Shown here: in pieces, positions 16,342 to 26,154 of the stretch
How the letters are laid out: each line of letters starts with the position of its first letter
Position numbering within the stretch: position 1 is the stretch's first letter
Assembly: GCA_021296325.1 (NCBI GenBank)
Contig: JAGWAR010000008.1
Location: 1-37,405 of the forward strand
Origin: Alphaproteobacteria bacterium
Lineage (GTDB): Bacteria; Pseudomonadota; Alphaproteobacteria; GCA-2746255
DNA: 37,405 nucleotides
Direction: 5' to 3'
The notes under the pieces: model-generated
The model's database searches: none
The model's input: only the letters and a program-made list of their open reading frames with translations
Told to the model about the DNA's origin: nothing
Position numbers and translations under genes: made by a program

Positions 16342-17331
16342 TCAGCTCCGGTTCTCCGGCAACCCAAGCAGAACCTGCAACCACCGGCTCGGCCCCTGCC
16401 GCGGCGGCGGGTAGTAGGGCCGGTACTCCATGACGCCCTCGGGGTCCTCGTGGATGAGAATCTCGGCCTCCGGATAGGCCTCGGCGATCTTCTTCTCCAC
16501 CGCTTCCGAAACCTCATGGGCATGGCGCAGGGTCATGCTGCCGTCCAGTTCGAGATGGAACTGGATGAAGACGGTCGTCCCGGATTTCCGGGTGCGCAAA
16601 TCGTGCAGATCCCCCACTTCCGGATGGGCGCGGACGAGGTTGCGGATGCGCTCACGGTCCTCTTCCGCCAGCTCGCGGTCCATCAGCTGGTCCACGGAAA
16701 GAAAGGCGATCTTGCCGGCCGTCCGCAGCAGGTAAAGCGCGATCGCCGCCCCGAAGATCGGATCCGCCAGGCCGAAGTGGAAATTCGAAGACAGCACCAG
16801 CGCCAGGATGACGCTGCCGTTCAGCAGGATGTCACCCTTGTAGTGCAGGGAATCGGCGCCAATGGCGACGGAGCCGGTCTTGCGCACGACGTAGCGCTGG
16901 AAGAAAACAAGCGCGACCGTGACGACGATGGCAAAAGCCATGACGGCGATCCCCACCTCTCCGTGGAGAACGGCTTTCGGATGCACCAGCCGGTGGCTGG
17001 CCTCGATCAGCAGGAACACGGCCGACCCGGCGACGAAGGCGGCCTGGCCTAGTCCGGCCAGCGACTCCGCCTTGCCGTGCCCGAAACGGTGTTCGTAATC
17101 GGCCGGCTGCAAGGCGTGCCGCACGGCAAACAAATTCGCAAGCGAGGCCCCGAAGTCCAGCAGTGAATCGATCAGCGAGGAAAGCAGGCTCACCGAATTC
17201 GTCAGCCACCAGGCGCCCACCTTGACGACGACAAGCAGCAGCGCCACGCCGACGGCCAGCGTCGTCGCCAGCCGCATGAGGTCCGCGTTCGTTTCGTCTA
17301 TCGCAAGCGGTTTACTGGAAGCTTCGGCCAA
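16342..17331 (-). CDS. Cation diffusion facilitator metal transporter (FieF-like)
   Basis: A 329-residue CDF-family antiporter that exports divalent metals (Zn, Fe, Mn or Co) from the cytoplasm in exchange for protons. Six membrane spans fill residues 20-215. The metal site is seen as Asp55 and Asp59 in LIDSLLD and as His163 and Asp167 in HYKGD, the same DD-HD set as E. coli FieF (Asp45, Asp49, His153, Asp157). A cytoplasmic dimer domain with HPEVGDLHDLRTRKSG and RHAHEVSE follows. It is downstream of pdxH with a 16-base gap and is probably co-transcribed. Metal preference cannot be read from the sequence alone. Confidence 0.92.
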   Translation of the reverse strand: MAEASSKPLAIDETNADLMRLATTLAVGVALLLVVVKVGAWWLTNSVSLLSSLIDSLLDFGASLANLFAVRHALQPADYEHRFGHGKAESLAGLGQAAFVAGSAVFLLIEASHRLVHPKAVLHGEVGIAVMAFAIVVTVALVFFQRYVVRKTGSVAIGADSLHYKGDILLNGSVILALVLSSNFHFGLADPIFGAAIALYLLRTAGKIAFLSVDQLMDRELAEEDRERIRNLVRAHPEVGDLHDLRTRKSGTTVFIQFHLELDGSMTLRHAHEVSEAVEKKIAEAYPEAEILIHEDPEGVMEYRPYYPPPRQGPSRWLQVLLGLPENRS

Positions 17332-17347
17332 AATCTTTTCCCGTGGA

Positions 17348-17938
17348 TCAGGGATAGAGTCGCTTCATCTGCCACCCATCTCCGTCCCGATCATACACCA
17401 ACCGGTCGTGCAGGCGGAACGCCGCCTGACTCCAAAACTCGATCCGTTCCGGCACGACGCGATAGCCCGACCAGAAATCGGGACGCGGCACCGCGCCGAC
17501 CCCGAACTTCAACGTGAATTCGGCGACCCGCTTTTCCAGCTCGAGCCGGCCTTCCAGCGGACGCGACTGTTTCGACGCCCAGGCGCCGATCTGGCTCAAC
17601 CGGTCGCGGGTGGCGAAATAGGCGTCCGCCTCCCCCTCGCTCACCGGCTCGACGCGGCCGCTCACGCGCACCTGGCGATCCAGGGATTTCCAGTAAAAAC
17701 AAAGGGCCGCCCGGGGATTTTCCCGAAGCTCGCGGGCCTTGTCGCTTTCCAGATTCGTGTAGAAGACGAATCCGCGCCCATCGACCGCCTTCAGCAGCAC
17801 CATGCGGGCGGAAGGTGCCCCGTCCTTGCCCACGGTGGCCAGCGCTACCGCGTCGGGAATCTTCGGCTCCGATGCGCACGCCTCCTCGAACCACGCCGTG
17901 AAAAGGGCGATGGGATCCTTTTCCTCTTTTTCAAACAT
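17348..17938 (-). CDS. pdxH: Pyridoxamine 5'-phosphate oxidase
   Basis: A 196-residue FMN enzyme that oxidises pyridoxine or pyridoxamine 5'-phosphate to PLP, the cofactor used by Alr and HemA encoded nearby. Characteristic stretches are [21 protein letters not shown] (FMN and substrate site), [17 protein letters not shown], and the C-terminal [17 protein letters not shown] and RLYP ends. Length is normal (about 195-220). The ATG at 17938 is the first gene of a pair with the CDF transporter. A convincing promoter overlaps the 3' end of the YihY gene. Confidence 0.95.
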   Translation of the reverse strand: MFEKEEKDPIALFTAWFEEACASEPKIPDAVALATVGKDGAPSARMVLLKAVDGRGFVFYTNLESDKARELRENPRAALCFYWKSLDRQVRVSGRVEPVSEGEADAYFATRDRLSQIGAWASKQSRPLEGRLELEKRVAEFTLKFGVGAVPRPDFWSGYRVVPERIEFWSQAAFRLHDRLVYDRDGDGWQMKRLYP

Positions 17939-17975
17939 GTTGCCGCCTCGAAACCCCCTCCGGTCGCTTGCCGAG

Positions 17976-18005
17976 GTTAAAGTCCGATTCGCAGTGAATC
18001 GTCAA
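17976..18005 (-). promoter_or_regulatory. Promoter for pdxH
   Basis: On the minus strand TTGACG (18005-18000) is followed after 18 bases by TTTAAC (17981-17976). Transcription would begin near 17969, about 31 bases before the pdxH ATG. The -35 box overlaps the stop codon of the YihY gene. The spacer contains GATTC/GAATC symmetry (GATTCGCAGTGAATC on the + strand). Confidence 0.52.
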
Positions 18006-18895
18006 GGCGTCTCCGGCGAGCCCTTGCGCCAATCCCCGATGGCCGCCGCCACCAGCCCACCGGCCAGCACGGCAAACCACGAGACGAACATCCAGATCAG
18101 GAAGATCGGGACGGCTGCGAGCGCGCCATAAATTGCTTCATAAGTCTGGAAGGTGGCGAGATAAATTCCAAAGCCTTTCTTCGCCACCTCGAAAAGAAAC
18201 GCCGCCACGGCGGCACCGATCAGCGCGTCCCGCCAGTTCACGTCGCGGTTCGGGATGACGATGTACAGAAGGGCGATGGCGCAGGCCTCCAGAACGAACG
18301 GCAGGAAGCGCAGGAACAAACGGATGTTCTCCACGTACTCGCTGTCGAACCATTCCGTCGCCGCATAAAGATAGCCCGATATGGAAAGACCGGCGCCGAT
18401 CAGGATCGGGCCAAGCGTGATCGCCGCCCAATAAGCCAACAGTCGCGGCACCAGCTTCCTCGGTACGGTCACGCGCCAGATCTGGTTGAAGGTCTTCTCG
18501 ATCGTGGAAAGCAACATGACGGCGGTGGCAAAAAGCACCAAAAGCCCCACCGTCGTAAGCTTGCGGGCGTTTGCCGCGAAGGACGTAAGCTCCTCCTTGA
18601 TCGTACCCTCCATATGGGGCGCGAAGTTCTGAAAGATGAAGCCATACACCTCGTCCCTGGCCTGCTCGAGGCCGGGGAAAATGGCAAACATCGAGAAACC
18701 GATCGCCATCAGGGGCACGGTGGCAAGCAGCGACGTGTAGCTGAGCGCGGCGGCGGCCTGCTCGACGCGGGTTTCCGAAAACCGGCGGCGCAGAAAGCGA
18801 AGGAAAGGCCGAAGCTGTTCAAGGAGCGGCGTCTGCATCGCCCTAGCATAGGCTGCTTGGCCTTCCTGGAAAAGCCGCCGGCGACGCTTGGCCAT
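18002..18895 (-). CDS. YihY/UPF0761 family inner-membrane protein
   Basis: A 297-residue protein with about six membrane spans, of the YihY/BrkB family once misnamed ribonuclease BN. The diagnostic pattern AAALSYTSLLATVPLMAIGFSMFAIFP follows a basic N-terminus, and IVPNRDVNWRDALIGA and IYGALAAVPIFLIWMFVSWFAVLAGG occur later. Function is unknown. Start choice: ATG at 18895 has AAGGG 8 bases upstream; an inner ATG at 18838 (278 residues) also gives a family-like protein but has poorly placed ribosome-binding bases. The longest frame, reaching 19414, overlaps fabI and is rejected. It is divergent from fabI. Confidence 0.88.
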   Translation of the reverse strand: MAKRRRRLFQEGQAAYARAMQTPLLEQLRPFLRFLRRRFSETRVEQAAAALSYTSLLATVPLMAIGFSMFAIFPGLEQARDEVYGFIFQNFAPHMEGTIKEELTSFAANARKLTTVGLLVLFATAVMLLSTIEKTFNQIWRVTVPRKLVPRLLAYWAAITLGPILIGAGLSISGYLYAATEWFDSEYVENIRLFLRFLPFVLEACAIALLYIVIPNRDVNWRDALIGAAVAAFLFEVAKKGFGIYLATFQTYEAIYGALAAVPIFLIWMFVSWFAVLAGGLVAAAIGDWRKGSPETP

Positions 18896-18898
18896 GGC

Positions 18899-18927
18899 TT
18901 GGACCCTTTTCGGCTTTCGTGTAGGAT
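18899..18927 (+). promoter_or_regulatory. Candidate fabI promoter
   Basis: TTGGAC (18899-18904) and TAGGAT (18922-18927) are spaced by 17 bases. Transcription would start near 18934 and leave a leader of about 85 bases ending in the GA repeat. The -35 abuts the start codon of the divergent YihY gene. Confidence 0.45.
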
Positions 18928-18996
18928 AGCCCCCAAGTTCCTGTGGACCCTGCCGAATCCGCCCCCTGTGCACTATCCGAAAACGTGGGAAACACC

Positions 18997-19016
18997 GAGA
19001 GAGAGAGAGAGAGAGA
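18997..19016 (+). repeat. (GA)10 tract at the fabI ribosome-binding position
   Basis: Ten perfect GA units end 2 bases before the fabI ATG, occupying the place of the Shine-Dalgarno; no GGAG/AGGA is present. Long dinucleotide repeats are prone to slipped-strand changes, which would alter spacing or strength of the ribosome site without shifting the reading frame. Confidence 0.95.
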
Positions 19017-19018
19017 CG

Positions 19019-19831
19019 ATGAACAGCGAAGCGCAAGTGATGGCCGGAAAGAAGGGGCTCATCATGGGCGTTGCCAACGACCGCTCCCTTGCCTGGGGCG
19101 TCGCCAAGGCCGCGGCCAAGTATGGCGCCGACCTGGCCTTCACTTATCAGGGCGAGGCCCTGGCGCGCCGGGTCGGCCCGCTCGCCGAATCGGTGGGCTC
19201 CGATTTCGTCATGCCTTGCGACGTCACGGATGACGCCAGCATCGACAAGGTGTTCGCCGACATCAAGAAGCGGTGGGGCAAGATGGATTTTCTGCTGCAC
19301 GCGATCGCCTATTCGGACAAGAACGAATTGAAAGGCCGCTATCTCGACACCTCGCCGGACAATTTCCGGATGACGCTGGCAATCTCCTGTTATTCCTTTA
19401 CCGCCGTCTGCCAACGGGCCGTGCCGTTGATGACGGATGGCGGAAGCCTGCTGACCCTTTCCTATTCAGGGGCCGAGCGCGTCATGCCGCACTACAACGT
19501 CATGGGAGTCGCGAAAGCGGCGCTTGAGGCAAGTGTGCGCTACCTGGCCGCCGATCTGGGCCCCCAGAACATCCGCGTCAACGCCATTTCGGCAGGGCCG
19601 ATCAAGACGCTGGCCGCTTCCGGCATCGGCGACTTCCGCTATATTCTCAAATGGAATCAGTACAATGCGCCGCTTCACCGCAACGTGACGATCGACGACG
19701 TGGGCGGCGCCGGCCTGTACTTGTTGAGCGACCTTTCCTCCGGCGTGACCGGCGAAGTCCATCACGTCGACAGCGGCTATCACGTTGTCGGGATGAAGTC
19801 ACCGGACGCGCCGGACATCTCCGTCGTTTAG
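19019..19831 (+). CDS. fabI: Enoyl-ACP reductase (NADH), FabI
   Basis: A 270-residue SDR-type enzyme that performs the last reduction of each fatty acid elongation cycle and is the target of triclosan and diazaborines. [15 protein letters not shown] near the N-terminus is the FabI-type cofactor loop. Tyr149, Tyr159 and Lys166 ([18 protein letters not shown]) match E. coli Tyr146, Tyr156 and Lys163. The [15 protein letters not shown] segment is also typical. The ATG at 19019 is preceded by a (GA)10 tract instead of a normal Shine-Dalgarno. aroC follows 10 bases after the stop, so the two are probably co-transcribed. Confidence 0.96.
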   Translation: MNSEAQVMAGKKGLIMGVANDRSLAWGVAKAAAKYGADLAFTYQGEALARRVGPLAESVGSDFVMPCDVTDDASIDKVFADIKKRWGKMDFLLHAIAYSDKNELKGRYLDTSPDNFRMTLAISCYSFTAVCQRAVPLMTDGGSLLTLSYSGAERVMPHYNVMGVAKAALEASVRYLAADLGPQNIRVNAISAGPIKTLAASGIGDFRYILKWNQYNAPLHRNVTIDDVGGAGLYLLSDLSSGVTGEVHHVDSGYHVVGMKSPDAPDISVV

Positions 19832-19841
19832 GATAGAAAAC

Positions 19842-20912
19842 ATGACCGGAAACAGCTTCGGCACCCTCTTTCGCTTCACGACCTGGGGGGAAAGCCACGG
19901 GCCTGCCATCGGCGGCGTCATCGACGGCGTACCGCCGGGCCTTGCGCTCAACGAGGCCGACATCCAGGTCTGGCTCGACAAGCGGCGGCCGGGAAGCTCG
20001 CGCTTCACGACCCAGCGCCGTGAGGCCGATCAGGTCAAGATTCTCTCAGGCGTCTTCGAGGGAAAGACGACGGGCGCCCCGATCAGCCTCCTGATCGAGA
20101 ACACGGATGCGCGCTCGAAGGACTACGACGCCATCAAGGACCAGTTCCGTCCGGGGCATGCCGACTACACCTATTTCAAGAAGTATGGCATCCGCGACTA
20201 CCGCGGCGGCGGCCGCGCCTCGGCGCGGGAAACGGCCGTGCGCGTCGCCGCCGGCGCCATCGCCCGCAAGGTTCTGGGCGCCGGTATCGTTATCCGGGGG
20301 GCGCTCGTCCAGATCGGCCCCCACAAGGTGGCCCCCGATCGCTGGGACTGGAAGGCCGTCGGGGAAAACCCCTTCTTCTGCCCCGACGCCAAGATGGCGA
20401 AGGAATGGGAGATTTATCTCGACGAGATCCGCAAGGCCGGCAACTCGGTTGGCGCCATCATCCACCTGGAAGCCACCGGCGTGCCGGTGGGCCTCGGCGC
20501 ACCGGCCTATGACAAGCTCGATGCCGACCTTGCCAAGGCGATGATGAGCATCAACGCCGTCAAGGGCGTCGAGATCGGCGCCGGCTTCGCGGCCGCGTCG
20601 CTGCTTGGCGACGAGAACGCCGATGAAATGCGGATGGAAAAGGGCGAAGTGACGTTTCTTTCCAATCAGGCCGGCGGCGTCCTGGGCGGCATTTCTTCGG
20701 GCCAGCCGGTCGTCGTGCGCTTCGCCGTGAAGCCGACAAGCTCGATCTCGCTCGCGAAGCGTTCTGTCGACCGCAAGGGCAAGAACGTCGACGTCGCAAC
20801 GAAGGGCCGCCACGACCCGTGCGTCGGCATTCGCGCCGTGCCGGTGGGCGAAGCGATGCTCGCCAACGTGCTGGCCGACCACCTGCTCCGCCACAAGGCG
20901 CAGTGCGGCTAA
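19842..20912 (+). CDS. aroC: Chorismate synthase
   Basis: A 356-residue FMN-dependent enzyme that converts EPSP to chorismate, the end of the shikimate pathway. The N-terminal signature [23 protein letters not shown], the central [29 protein letters not shown] and the C-terminal [19 protein letters not shown] are all conserved family blocks. Length is typical. AGGA lies 7 bases before the ATG. It is the second gene of the fabI unit and ends 7 bases from the convergent tlyA stop, leaving no room for a separate terminator. Confidence 0.97.
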   Translation: MTGNSFGTLFRFTTWGESHGPAIGGVIDGVPPGLALNEADIQVWLDKRRPGSSRFTTQRREADQVKILSGVFEGKTTGAPISLLIENTDARSKDYDAIKDQFRPGHADYTYFKKYGIRDYRGGGRASARETAVRVAAGAIARKVLGAGIVIRGALVQIGPHKVAPDRWDWKAVGENPFFCPDAKMAKEWEIYLDEIRKAGNSVGAIIHLEATGVPVGLGAPAYDKLDADLAKAMMSINAVKGVEIGAGFAAASLLGDENADEMRMEKGEVTFLSNQAGGVLGGISSGQPVVVRFAVKPTSSISLAKRSVDRKGKNVDVATKGRHDPCVGIRAVPVGEAMLANVLADHLLRHKAQCG

Positions 20913-20919
20913 GCCATCC

Positions 20920-21672
20920 CTAACCCGTCCGGCGCGCTGCGATCAGGAATTCCTTGTTCCCTTCGGGGCCGAGGATCGGGCTTTCCGTCACCCCCAGCAC
21001 GCCCCAGCCCGGTTGCGCGGCAAGCCAGTCTTCGATCCGCGCGCAGACTTCTTCATGCAAGGCCGCGTCACGGACGACGCCCTTCTTGCCGACCCGGCCT
21101 TTGCCTACCTCGAATTGCGGCTTGATGAGGGCGATCAGCACGGCGCCGGGCGCCGCCAGACGCAAGGCGTTGGGCAGGATCGTCTCGAGCCCGATGAAAC
21201 TCGCGTCGCAGACGATCACATCGACCGGCTCCGGCACTTCCTTTTCCGTCAGGTGGCGCGCGTTGACGCGTTCCAGCACCACGACGCGGGAATCGTTGCG
21301 CAGCGTCCAGTCGAGCTGCCCGTGCCCCACGTCGACGGCGTAAACCTTGCGCGCCCCCCCCTGGCAGAGCACGTCCGTGAAGCCGCCATGGGCGGCCCCG
21401 ATGTCGAGCGCCGTCCTGCCGGCCGGATCAATGTTGAAATGGGCAAACCCGTGGGCAAGCTTGACGCCGCCGCGCGACACCCAGGGATGCGCCGGCCCGC
21501 GCAACTCGACCGGGGTGTTGGCCGCGATCGGCATGCCGGGCTTCTCTAGGCGGCGCTCGCCGCTGAAGACGCGGCCCGCCAGCACGACGGCCTGGGCCTG
21601 GCTTCGGTTCTCGGCCAGGCCGAGGCGAACCAGCAGGGCATCGAGGCGGAGCTTTTCCGCCGGCTTCGGCAT
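20920..21672 (-). CDS. tlyA: TlyA-family rRNA 2'-O-methyltransferase
   Basis: A 250-residue protein with an N-terminal S4 RNA-binding domain (RLDALLVRLGLAENRSQAQAVVLAGRVFS) followed by an FtsJ-like SAM methyltransferase fold (ALDIGAAHGGFTDVLCQGGA, IVCDASFIGLE, ALIKPQFE). In mycobacteria TlyA methylates rRNA and governs capreomycin sensitivity; relatives were first called hemolysins. The ATG at 21672 is 4 bases after the dxs stop; the longer frame upstream lies inside dxs and is rejected. It is the last gene of the xseB-ispA-dxs-tlyA run, a common order in this class. Confidence 0.92.
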   Translation of the reverse strand: MPKPAEKLRLDALLVRLGLAENRSQAQAVVLAGRVFSGERRLEKPGMPIAANTPVELRGPAHPWVSRGGVKLAHGFAHFNIDPAGRTALDIGAAHGGFTDVLCQGGARKVYAVDVGHGQLDWTLRNDSRVVVLERVNARHLTEKEVPEPVDVIVCDASFIGLETILPNALRLAAPGAVLIALIKPQFEVGKGRVGKKGVVRDAALHEEVCARIEDWLAAQPGWGVLGVTESPILGPEGNKEFLIAARRTG

Positions 21673-21676
21673 GGGA

Positions 21677-23611
21677 TCAGGCGCGGGCGGAGACGATGTT
21701 GTGGCCAAGCGCGGCGAGCGCGGTGTCCACAATGTGGCGGGCGTCGAGACCGGCCTGTTCGTACTGCTTGGCCGGAGCATCGTGTTCCAGGAAGAGGTCC
21801 GGCAGCACCATCGGCCGCACCTTGAGACCGGTATCCAGCAGCCCGCCCAGCGCCAGCGATTGCAGAACGTGGGAAGCAAAACCGCCGATGGCGCCTTCCT
21901 CGATCGTGATCAGCACTTCGTGCTCCAGCGCGAGCTGGCGAATCAGCTCCTCATCCAGCGGCTTGGCGAACCGGGCATCCGCCACCGTCGTCGAGAGGCC
22001 CTTGGCGGCCAGCTCGTCGGCCGCGATCAAGCATTCATGAAGCCTCGCACCGAGGGAAAGGATGGCCACCGTCGTGCCTTCCTTGAGGATGCGGCCGCGG
22101 CCGATCTCGAGGGGGATGCCGTGGCTCGGCATGTCGACGCCGATCCCTTCGCCGCGCGGATAACGGAAGGCGCAAGGCCGGTCATCGATCGCAGCGGCCG
22201 TCGCTACCATGTGCACGAGTTCCGCCTCGTCCGCCGCCGCCATGACGACGAAGCCCGGCAGGCAGCTTAAGTACGTGACGTCGAAGGCGCCGGCATGAGT
22301 CTGGCCGTCGGCGCCAACCAGCCCGGCGCGGTCGATGGCAAAGCGAACCGGCAGTTTCTGGATTGCGATGTCGTGGACGACCTGGTCGTAGGCCCGCTGC
22401 AGAAAGGTCGAATAGATAGCGGCAAAGGGCTTGAAGCCTTCCGTCGCCAACCCGCCGCAGAACGTGACGGCGTGCTGCTCGGCAATGCCGACATCGAAGC
22501 AACGCTCGGGGAACCGTTCGGCAAAGAGGTCAAGCCCGGTCCCGGACGGCATGGCGGCGGTGATGGCGACGATTTTCTCATCTTTCTCCGCCTCCTGGAT
22601 CAACGCCTTCGCAAAGGTCTTCGTGTAGTTCGGCGCCTTCGCCTGCGACTTCTTCTGGGTGCCGGTGACGACGTCGAACTTGCTGACCCCGTGATACTTG
22701 TCGGCGGACGCTTCGGCCGGTGCGTAGCCATGCCCCTTCTGGGTCACGACATGAACGAGAACCGGTCCCGGCTCGGGATCGTCGCGGACGTTCTTCAACA
22801 CCGGCAGCAAATGGTCGAGGTTGTGCCCGTCGATCGGGCCCACGTAATAGAAGCCCATCTCCTCGAACAGCGTGCCGCCGGTCACCAGCCCGCGGGCAAA
22901 CTCCTCGGCGCGGCGCGCGGTGATCTCGATCGGGCGGGGAAACTTCTTGGCGATCATGCTGGCCAGATGCCGGATCGACCGGTAGGGCTTCGACGAAATC
23001 AGCTTCGAGAGATAGGCGCTCATGGCGCCGACGGGGGGCGCGATCGACATGTCGTTGTCGTTGAGAATGACAATCAGGCGGCTGTCCATCGAACCGGCGT
23101 TGTTCATCGCCTCGTAGGCCATGCCGGCGCTCATCGCGCCGTCGCCGATGACGGCGTTCACGTTGTTCTTGCGTCCTTCGAGGTCGCGCGCCACCGCCAT
23201 GCCCAGCGAGGACGAAATCGACGTCGAGCTATGCGCCGCGCCGAACGGGTCGTATTCGCTTTCGGAACGCTTCGTGAAACCGGAAAGGCCATCGCCCTGG
23301 CGCAACGTGCGAATGCGGTCGCGCCGGCCGGTCAGAATCTTGTGGGGATAGCATTGATGCCCCACGTCCCACACCAGGCGGTCCTCCGGCGTATTGAAGA
23401 CGTAGTGGATGGCGACCGTCAGCTCGACGACACCAAGCCCCGCCCCCAGATGGCCGCCGGTATGGGAAACCGCGTCGATCGTCTCGGCGCGCAATTCGTC
23501 GGCCACCTGACGAAGCTGCTTTTCCTGCAGCTTCCGAAGATCAGCCGGCAAGGCAACCGTATCGAGCAGCGGCGTTTTCGTGCCCGGATTCGCTTCGTTA
23601 TTCTCCGACAA
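21677..23611 (-). CDS. dxs: 1-deoxy-D-xylulose-5-phosphate synthase
   Basis: A 644-residue thiamine-diphosphate enzyme that condenses pyruvate and glyceraldehyde 3-phosphate to DXP, the entry point of the MEP isoprenoid pathway. His in [17 protein letters not shown] near residue 49, the metal/ThDP motif [16 protein letters not shown] and the second-domain block [15 protein letters not shown] are diagnostic. Length is normal. It follows ispA by 28 bases and is followed by tlyA after 4. Its product feeds the prenyl synthase encoded just upstream in the same unit. Confidence 0.97.
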   Translation of the reverse strand: MSENNEANPGTKTPLLDTVALPADLRKLQEKQLRQVADELRAETIDAVSHTGGHLGAGLGVVELTVAIHYVFNTPEDRLVWDVGHQCYPHKILTGRRDRIRTLRQGDGLSGFTKRSESEYDPFGAAHSSTSISSSLGMAVARDLEGRKNNVNAVIGDGAMSAGMAYEAMNNAGSMDSRLIVILNDNDMSIAPPVGAMSAYLSKLISSKPYRSIRHLASMIAKKFPRPIEITARRAEEFARGLVTGGTLFEEMGFYYVGPIDGHNLDHLLPVLKNVRDDPEPGPVLVHVVTQKGHGYAPAEASADKYHGVSKFDVVTGTQKKSQAKAPNYTKTFAKALIQEAEKDEKIVAITAAMPSGTGLDLFAERFPERCFDVGIAEQHAVTFCGGLATEGFKPFAAIYSTFLQRAYDQVVHDIAIQKLPVRFAIDRAGLVGADGQTHAGAFDVTYLSCLPGFVVMAAADEAELVHMVATAAAIDDRPCAFRYPRGEGIGVDMPSHGIPLEIGRGRILKEGTTVAILSLGARLHECLIAADELAAKGLSTTVADARFAKPLDEELIRQLALEHEVLITIEEGAIGGFASHVLQSLALGGLLDTGLKVRPMVLPDLFLEHDAPAKQYEQAGLDARHIVDTALAALGHNIVSARA

Positions 23612-23639
23612 CGTCTTTCTACCCTTACCCCAGACCCAT

Positions 23640-24542
23640 TCAATGCCGCCGGGTGACGACGAAATGGGCAGCCCTGGCTAATAATTCCGCTTTTTCACCG
23701 AAAAGATCAAGGTGCGCAACGGCTTGATCTGCCAAAATTTTTGCCTGCTCCCGGGCGCGCTTGACGCCGAGAATCGACACAAAGGTCGCCTTTCCGGCCT
23801 GTTCGTCCTTCTGGACGGCCTTTCCAGTCATCTCTGAATCCCCTTCCACATCAAGGAGATCGTCCTGAATCTGGAAGGCAAGCCCCAGATCGTGCGCATA
23901 GGCGTGCAGCGCATGGCGCTCGGTCGCCCGCGCCTCGCCCAGAATGGCCCCCGATTCGCAGGAAAAAGCGATCAACGCGCCGGTTTTCATCCGCTGAAGT
24001 CGGGTAATGGCGCCAATATCCATCGGAATGTTCTCGGCCAGCAGGTCCAGCATCTGCCCCCCCACCATGCCGCCCGCGCCTACCGCCTGGGCCAGCGCGC
24101 GCACCAGCTCGGCACGCACCCGGGATGTCGGATGGGTCTCGGCCATGGCCAAAATCTCGAAGGCAAGCGATTGCAGGGCATCGCCGGCCAAAATCGCCGT
24201 CGCCTCGTCGTACTTCACATGACAGGTCGGCAGCCCCCGCCGGAGCGCGTCGTCGTCCATGGCCGGCAAATCGTCATGGACGAGTGAGTAGCAATGCATG
24301 AGTTCGACGGCCGCCGCCACGCGAAGCGCGCGCGCTGGCGGCACGTCGAAGAGCGCCGCGCTCGTCATCACCAGAAAGGGGCGAAACCGCTTGCCGCCAT
24401 TCAGGGCCGCATACCGCATCGCGTCGCACACGCGAACGTCCGGCCCTTCGCTTGTCGGAAGCAGCCGGTCGAGCAACTCGCTCACGGCATCGGCGGTTTC
24501 CGTCAATGCCGTTTCCAGGGAAGGCCTGTCCAGTTTATTCAA
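23640..24542 (-). CDS. ispA: Polyprenyl (farnesyl) diphosphate synthase
   Basis: A 300-residue all-helical prenyltransferase that builds C15 farnesyl diphosphate from IPP and DMAPP. The first aspartate-rich motif is DDLPAMD (Asp90, Asp91, Asp96) and the second DDLLD (Asp227, Asp228, Asp231). GGKRFRP near residue 49 binds IPP. The residues before the first motif (CYSLVH) resemble E. coli IspA, supporting a short-chain product; geranylgeranyl synthase cannot be fully excluded. The start is a TTG at 24542 that overlaps the xseB stop by 8 bases, and no better ATG is available nearby, so translation is probably coupled to xseB. Confidence 0.93.
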   Translation of the reverse strand: MNKLDRPSLETALTETADAVSELLDRLLPTSEGPDVRVCDAMRYAALNGGKRFRPFLVMTSAALFDVPPARALRVAAAVELMHCYSLVHDDLPAMDDDALRRGLPTCHVKYDEATAILAGDALQSLAFEILAMAETHPTSRVRAELVRALAQAVGAGGMVGGQMLDLLAENIPMDIGAITRLQRMKTGALIAFSCESGAILGEARATERHALHAYAHDLGLAFQIQDDLLDVEGDSEMTGKAVQKDEQAGKATFVSILGVKRAREQAKILADQAVAHLDLFGEKAELLARAAHFVVTRRH

Positions 24543-24798
24543 TGTCGACGTCTTCCAGGCCGGCCGGTCCCTCGTCGCCGAGTTGGATGCGGCTGACCTT
24601 CGACCGGGCCTCGCGCAGCTTCGCTTCGCAGTGCCGCTTCAGCGCCGCGCCGCGTTCATAGGACGTGATCGCCTCGTCCAGCTTCCCCTTACCGGATTCG
24701 AGCCGGGCGACGATCTCTTCCAGCGCCGCCAGCGCCTGTTCGAAGCTCATCCCCTGGATATCCTTGGGAATTTCCGGCTTTGTCATGGAATCCGCCAT
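24535..24798 (-). CDS. xseB: Exodeoxyribonuclease VII small subunit
   Basis: An 87-residue helical protein of the XseB family, which joins several copies to one XseA to degrade single-stranded DNA. The core MSFEQALAALEEIVARLESGKGKLDEAITSYERGAALKRHCEAKLREA is typical. The ATG at 24798 is used; a second ATG at 24786 would give 83 residues, and neither has a strong Shine-Dalgarno. The much longer frame upstream, up to 26538, runs antisense through the RND genes and is rejected. It heads the isoprenoid operon, the usual xseB-ispA-dxs order. Confidence 0.92.
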   Translation of the reverse strand: MADSMTKPEIPKDIQGMSFEQALAALEEIVARLESGKGKLDEAITSYERGAALKRHCEAKLREARSKVSRIQLGDEGPAGLEDVDIE

Positions 24799-24966
24799 GT
24801 TTTCGAGGAGTTGCCAAGTTAGCCCAGGCCCTTCCTGGAAGGCAAGCTGGCCGCACGATCCGCTATTTAATGGCAAAAAAACATTTAAAAATGCATTGAA
24901 ATCGGCTAGCTTTAGCCCCGCGTTCAGACAGGCGTCCGCAACGCCTGGGAGAAAGGAACGGGCCGG

Positions 24967-26154
24967 ATGAATCGCAGCCCTTATCCGACACGGAAAAAAG
25001 AAAGCACGGAACCAGCCATCAGCCGGCACGCCCTTTGGCGCCTGCCGATCGCTCTGCTGCTGTTTGCCGCTGCAACGCTGCCGGCGCTTGCCCAGAAGGG
25101 ACCCCCCAAGGGAGAGGCCGCCATGCCGGTCACCCGCGTCATCGTCGATGAAGTGCGGGCCGAAAAGATGGCCCAGACGATGCCGGTCATCGGCCGTCTT
25201 GTCGCGTTGCGCGCCGGCGACGTCGCCACCCGCATCGCCGGCCGGATCGGTGCGTTTCCGGCCGAGGTCGGCGACCGGGTAAGAAAGGGCGACGTGCTGG
25301 CCATTCTCGATTCGGACCGGCTGCGGCGCGCGCTTGAGCGCGGCCTGGCCTCTGTCGCCGAAAGCAAGGCCGCGCTGGAAGCCGAGAAAGCCTCCCTTAC
25401 GATCACCGAACAGGAATTGCGCCGGCTTGAATCCTTGCGCGAATCCGCCGCCTTCTCGAAGGCCCGCTACGAGGACAAGCAACAGGAAGTGCTGCGCGCC
25501 CGCACCCGCGTCAACATGGCCGAAGCAGCGGTCGAGAACGCAAGCGCGCAGCTTGCCCTCGACCAGCTGGACCTTGAGGACGCGAAGATTCGCGCGCCTT
25601 ATTCGGGCGTGGTGACGGTGCGCTACACGGAAATCGGCGCCTACGTCCAGCAGGGGGATGCCGTCGTCGCGATGGTCAATGACGAAAACCTCGAGATCGA
25701 GGCGGACGTCCCCTCGCAACGTTTGAGCGGCCTCAAACCCGGCATCGTCGTCAAGATCGAGATCGACAACCGGAACGACTACTTCGCGGCGGTGCGCTCC
25801 GTCGTGCCGGAGGAAAATCCGATGACGCGAACGCAGCGCGTGCGTTTCGTTCCCAACTTCGACGCCCATGCGCAGAACTTCGCCGCCAACCAAAGCGCGA
25901 CCCTGCACCTTCCCATCGGCCTGGCCCGTGACGTGATAACCGTTCACAAGGACGCCGTCATCCAGCGCGGCGGCGCCTCGCTCGTTTTCGTGGTGGTGAA
26001 GGGTGAAGCGCAGATTCGTCCCATCGTCACCGGCGAAGACGTCGGCAACCGCTTCGAGGTCCTGAACGGCCTCGCCCCCGGCGAACTTATCGTCACGCGC
26101 GGCAACGAACGCCTCGCGCCGGGCCAGAAAGTCCTGTTCGAACGGGCCCCATAG
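24967..26154 (+). CDS. RND efflux periplasmic adaptor (membrane fusion protein)
   Basis: A 395-residue periplasmic adaptor that should link the RND pump encoded downstream to an outer-membrane channel. A basic N-terminus and a hydrophobic stretch (LWRLPIALLLFAAATLPALA, about residues 24-43) form the export signal. The lipoyl half GRIGAFPAEVGDRVRKGDVLAILDSDRL, a coiled-coil hairpin rich in Ala, Glu and Arg (about 120-195) and the second lipoyl half IRAPYSGVVTVRYTEIGAYVQQGDAV follow, then beta-barrel and membrane-proximal domains. AGGA precedes the ATG. A CAGGCG/CGCCTG hairpin (24929-24947) sits in the leader. No outer-membrane channel gene is adjacent. Confidence 0.93.
   Translation: MNRSPYPTRKKESTEPAISRHALWRLPIALLLFAAATLPALAQKGPPKGEAAMPVTRVIVDEVRAEKMAQTMPVIGRLVALRAGDVATRIAGRIGAFPAEVGDRVRKGDVLAILDSDRLRRALERGLASVAESKAALEAEKASLTITEQELRRLESLRESAAFSKARYEDKQQEVLRARTRVNMAEAAVENASAQLALDQLDLEDAKIRAPYSGVVTVRYTEIGAYVQQGDAVVAMVNDENLEIEADVPSQRLSGLKPGIVVKIEIDNRNDYFAAVRSVVPEENPMTRTQRVRFVPNFDAHAQNFAANQSATLHLPIGLARDVITVHKDAVIQRGGASLVFVVVKGEAQIRPIVTGEDVGNRFEVLNGLAPGELIVTRGNERLAPGQKVLFERAP

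Noticed and set aside
22295-23656. 453-residue plus-strand frame antisense to dxs
   Set aside because: It is entirely opposite a complete dxs gene, and its composition is typical of antisense frames in GC-rich DNA.
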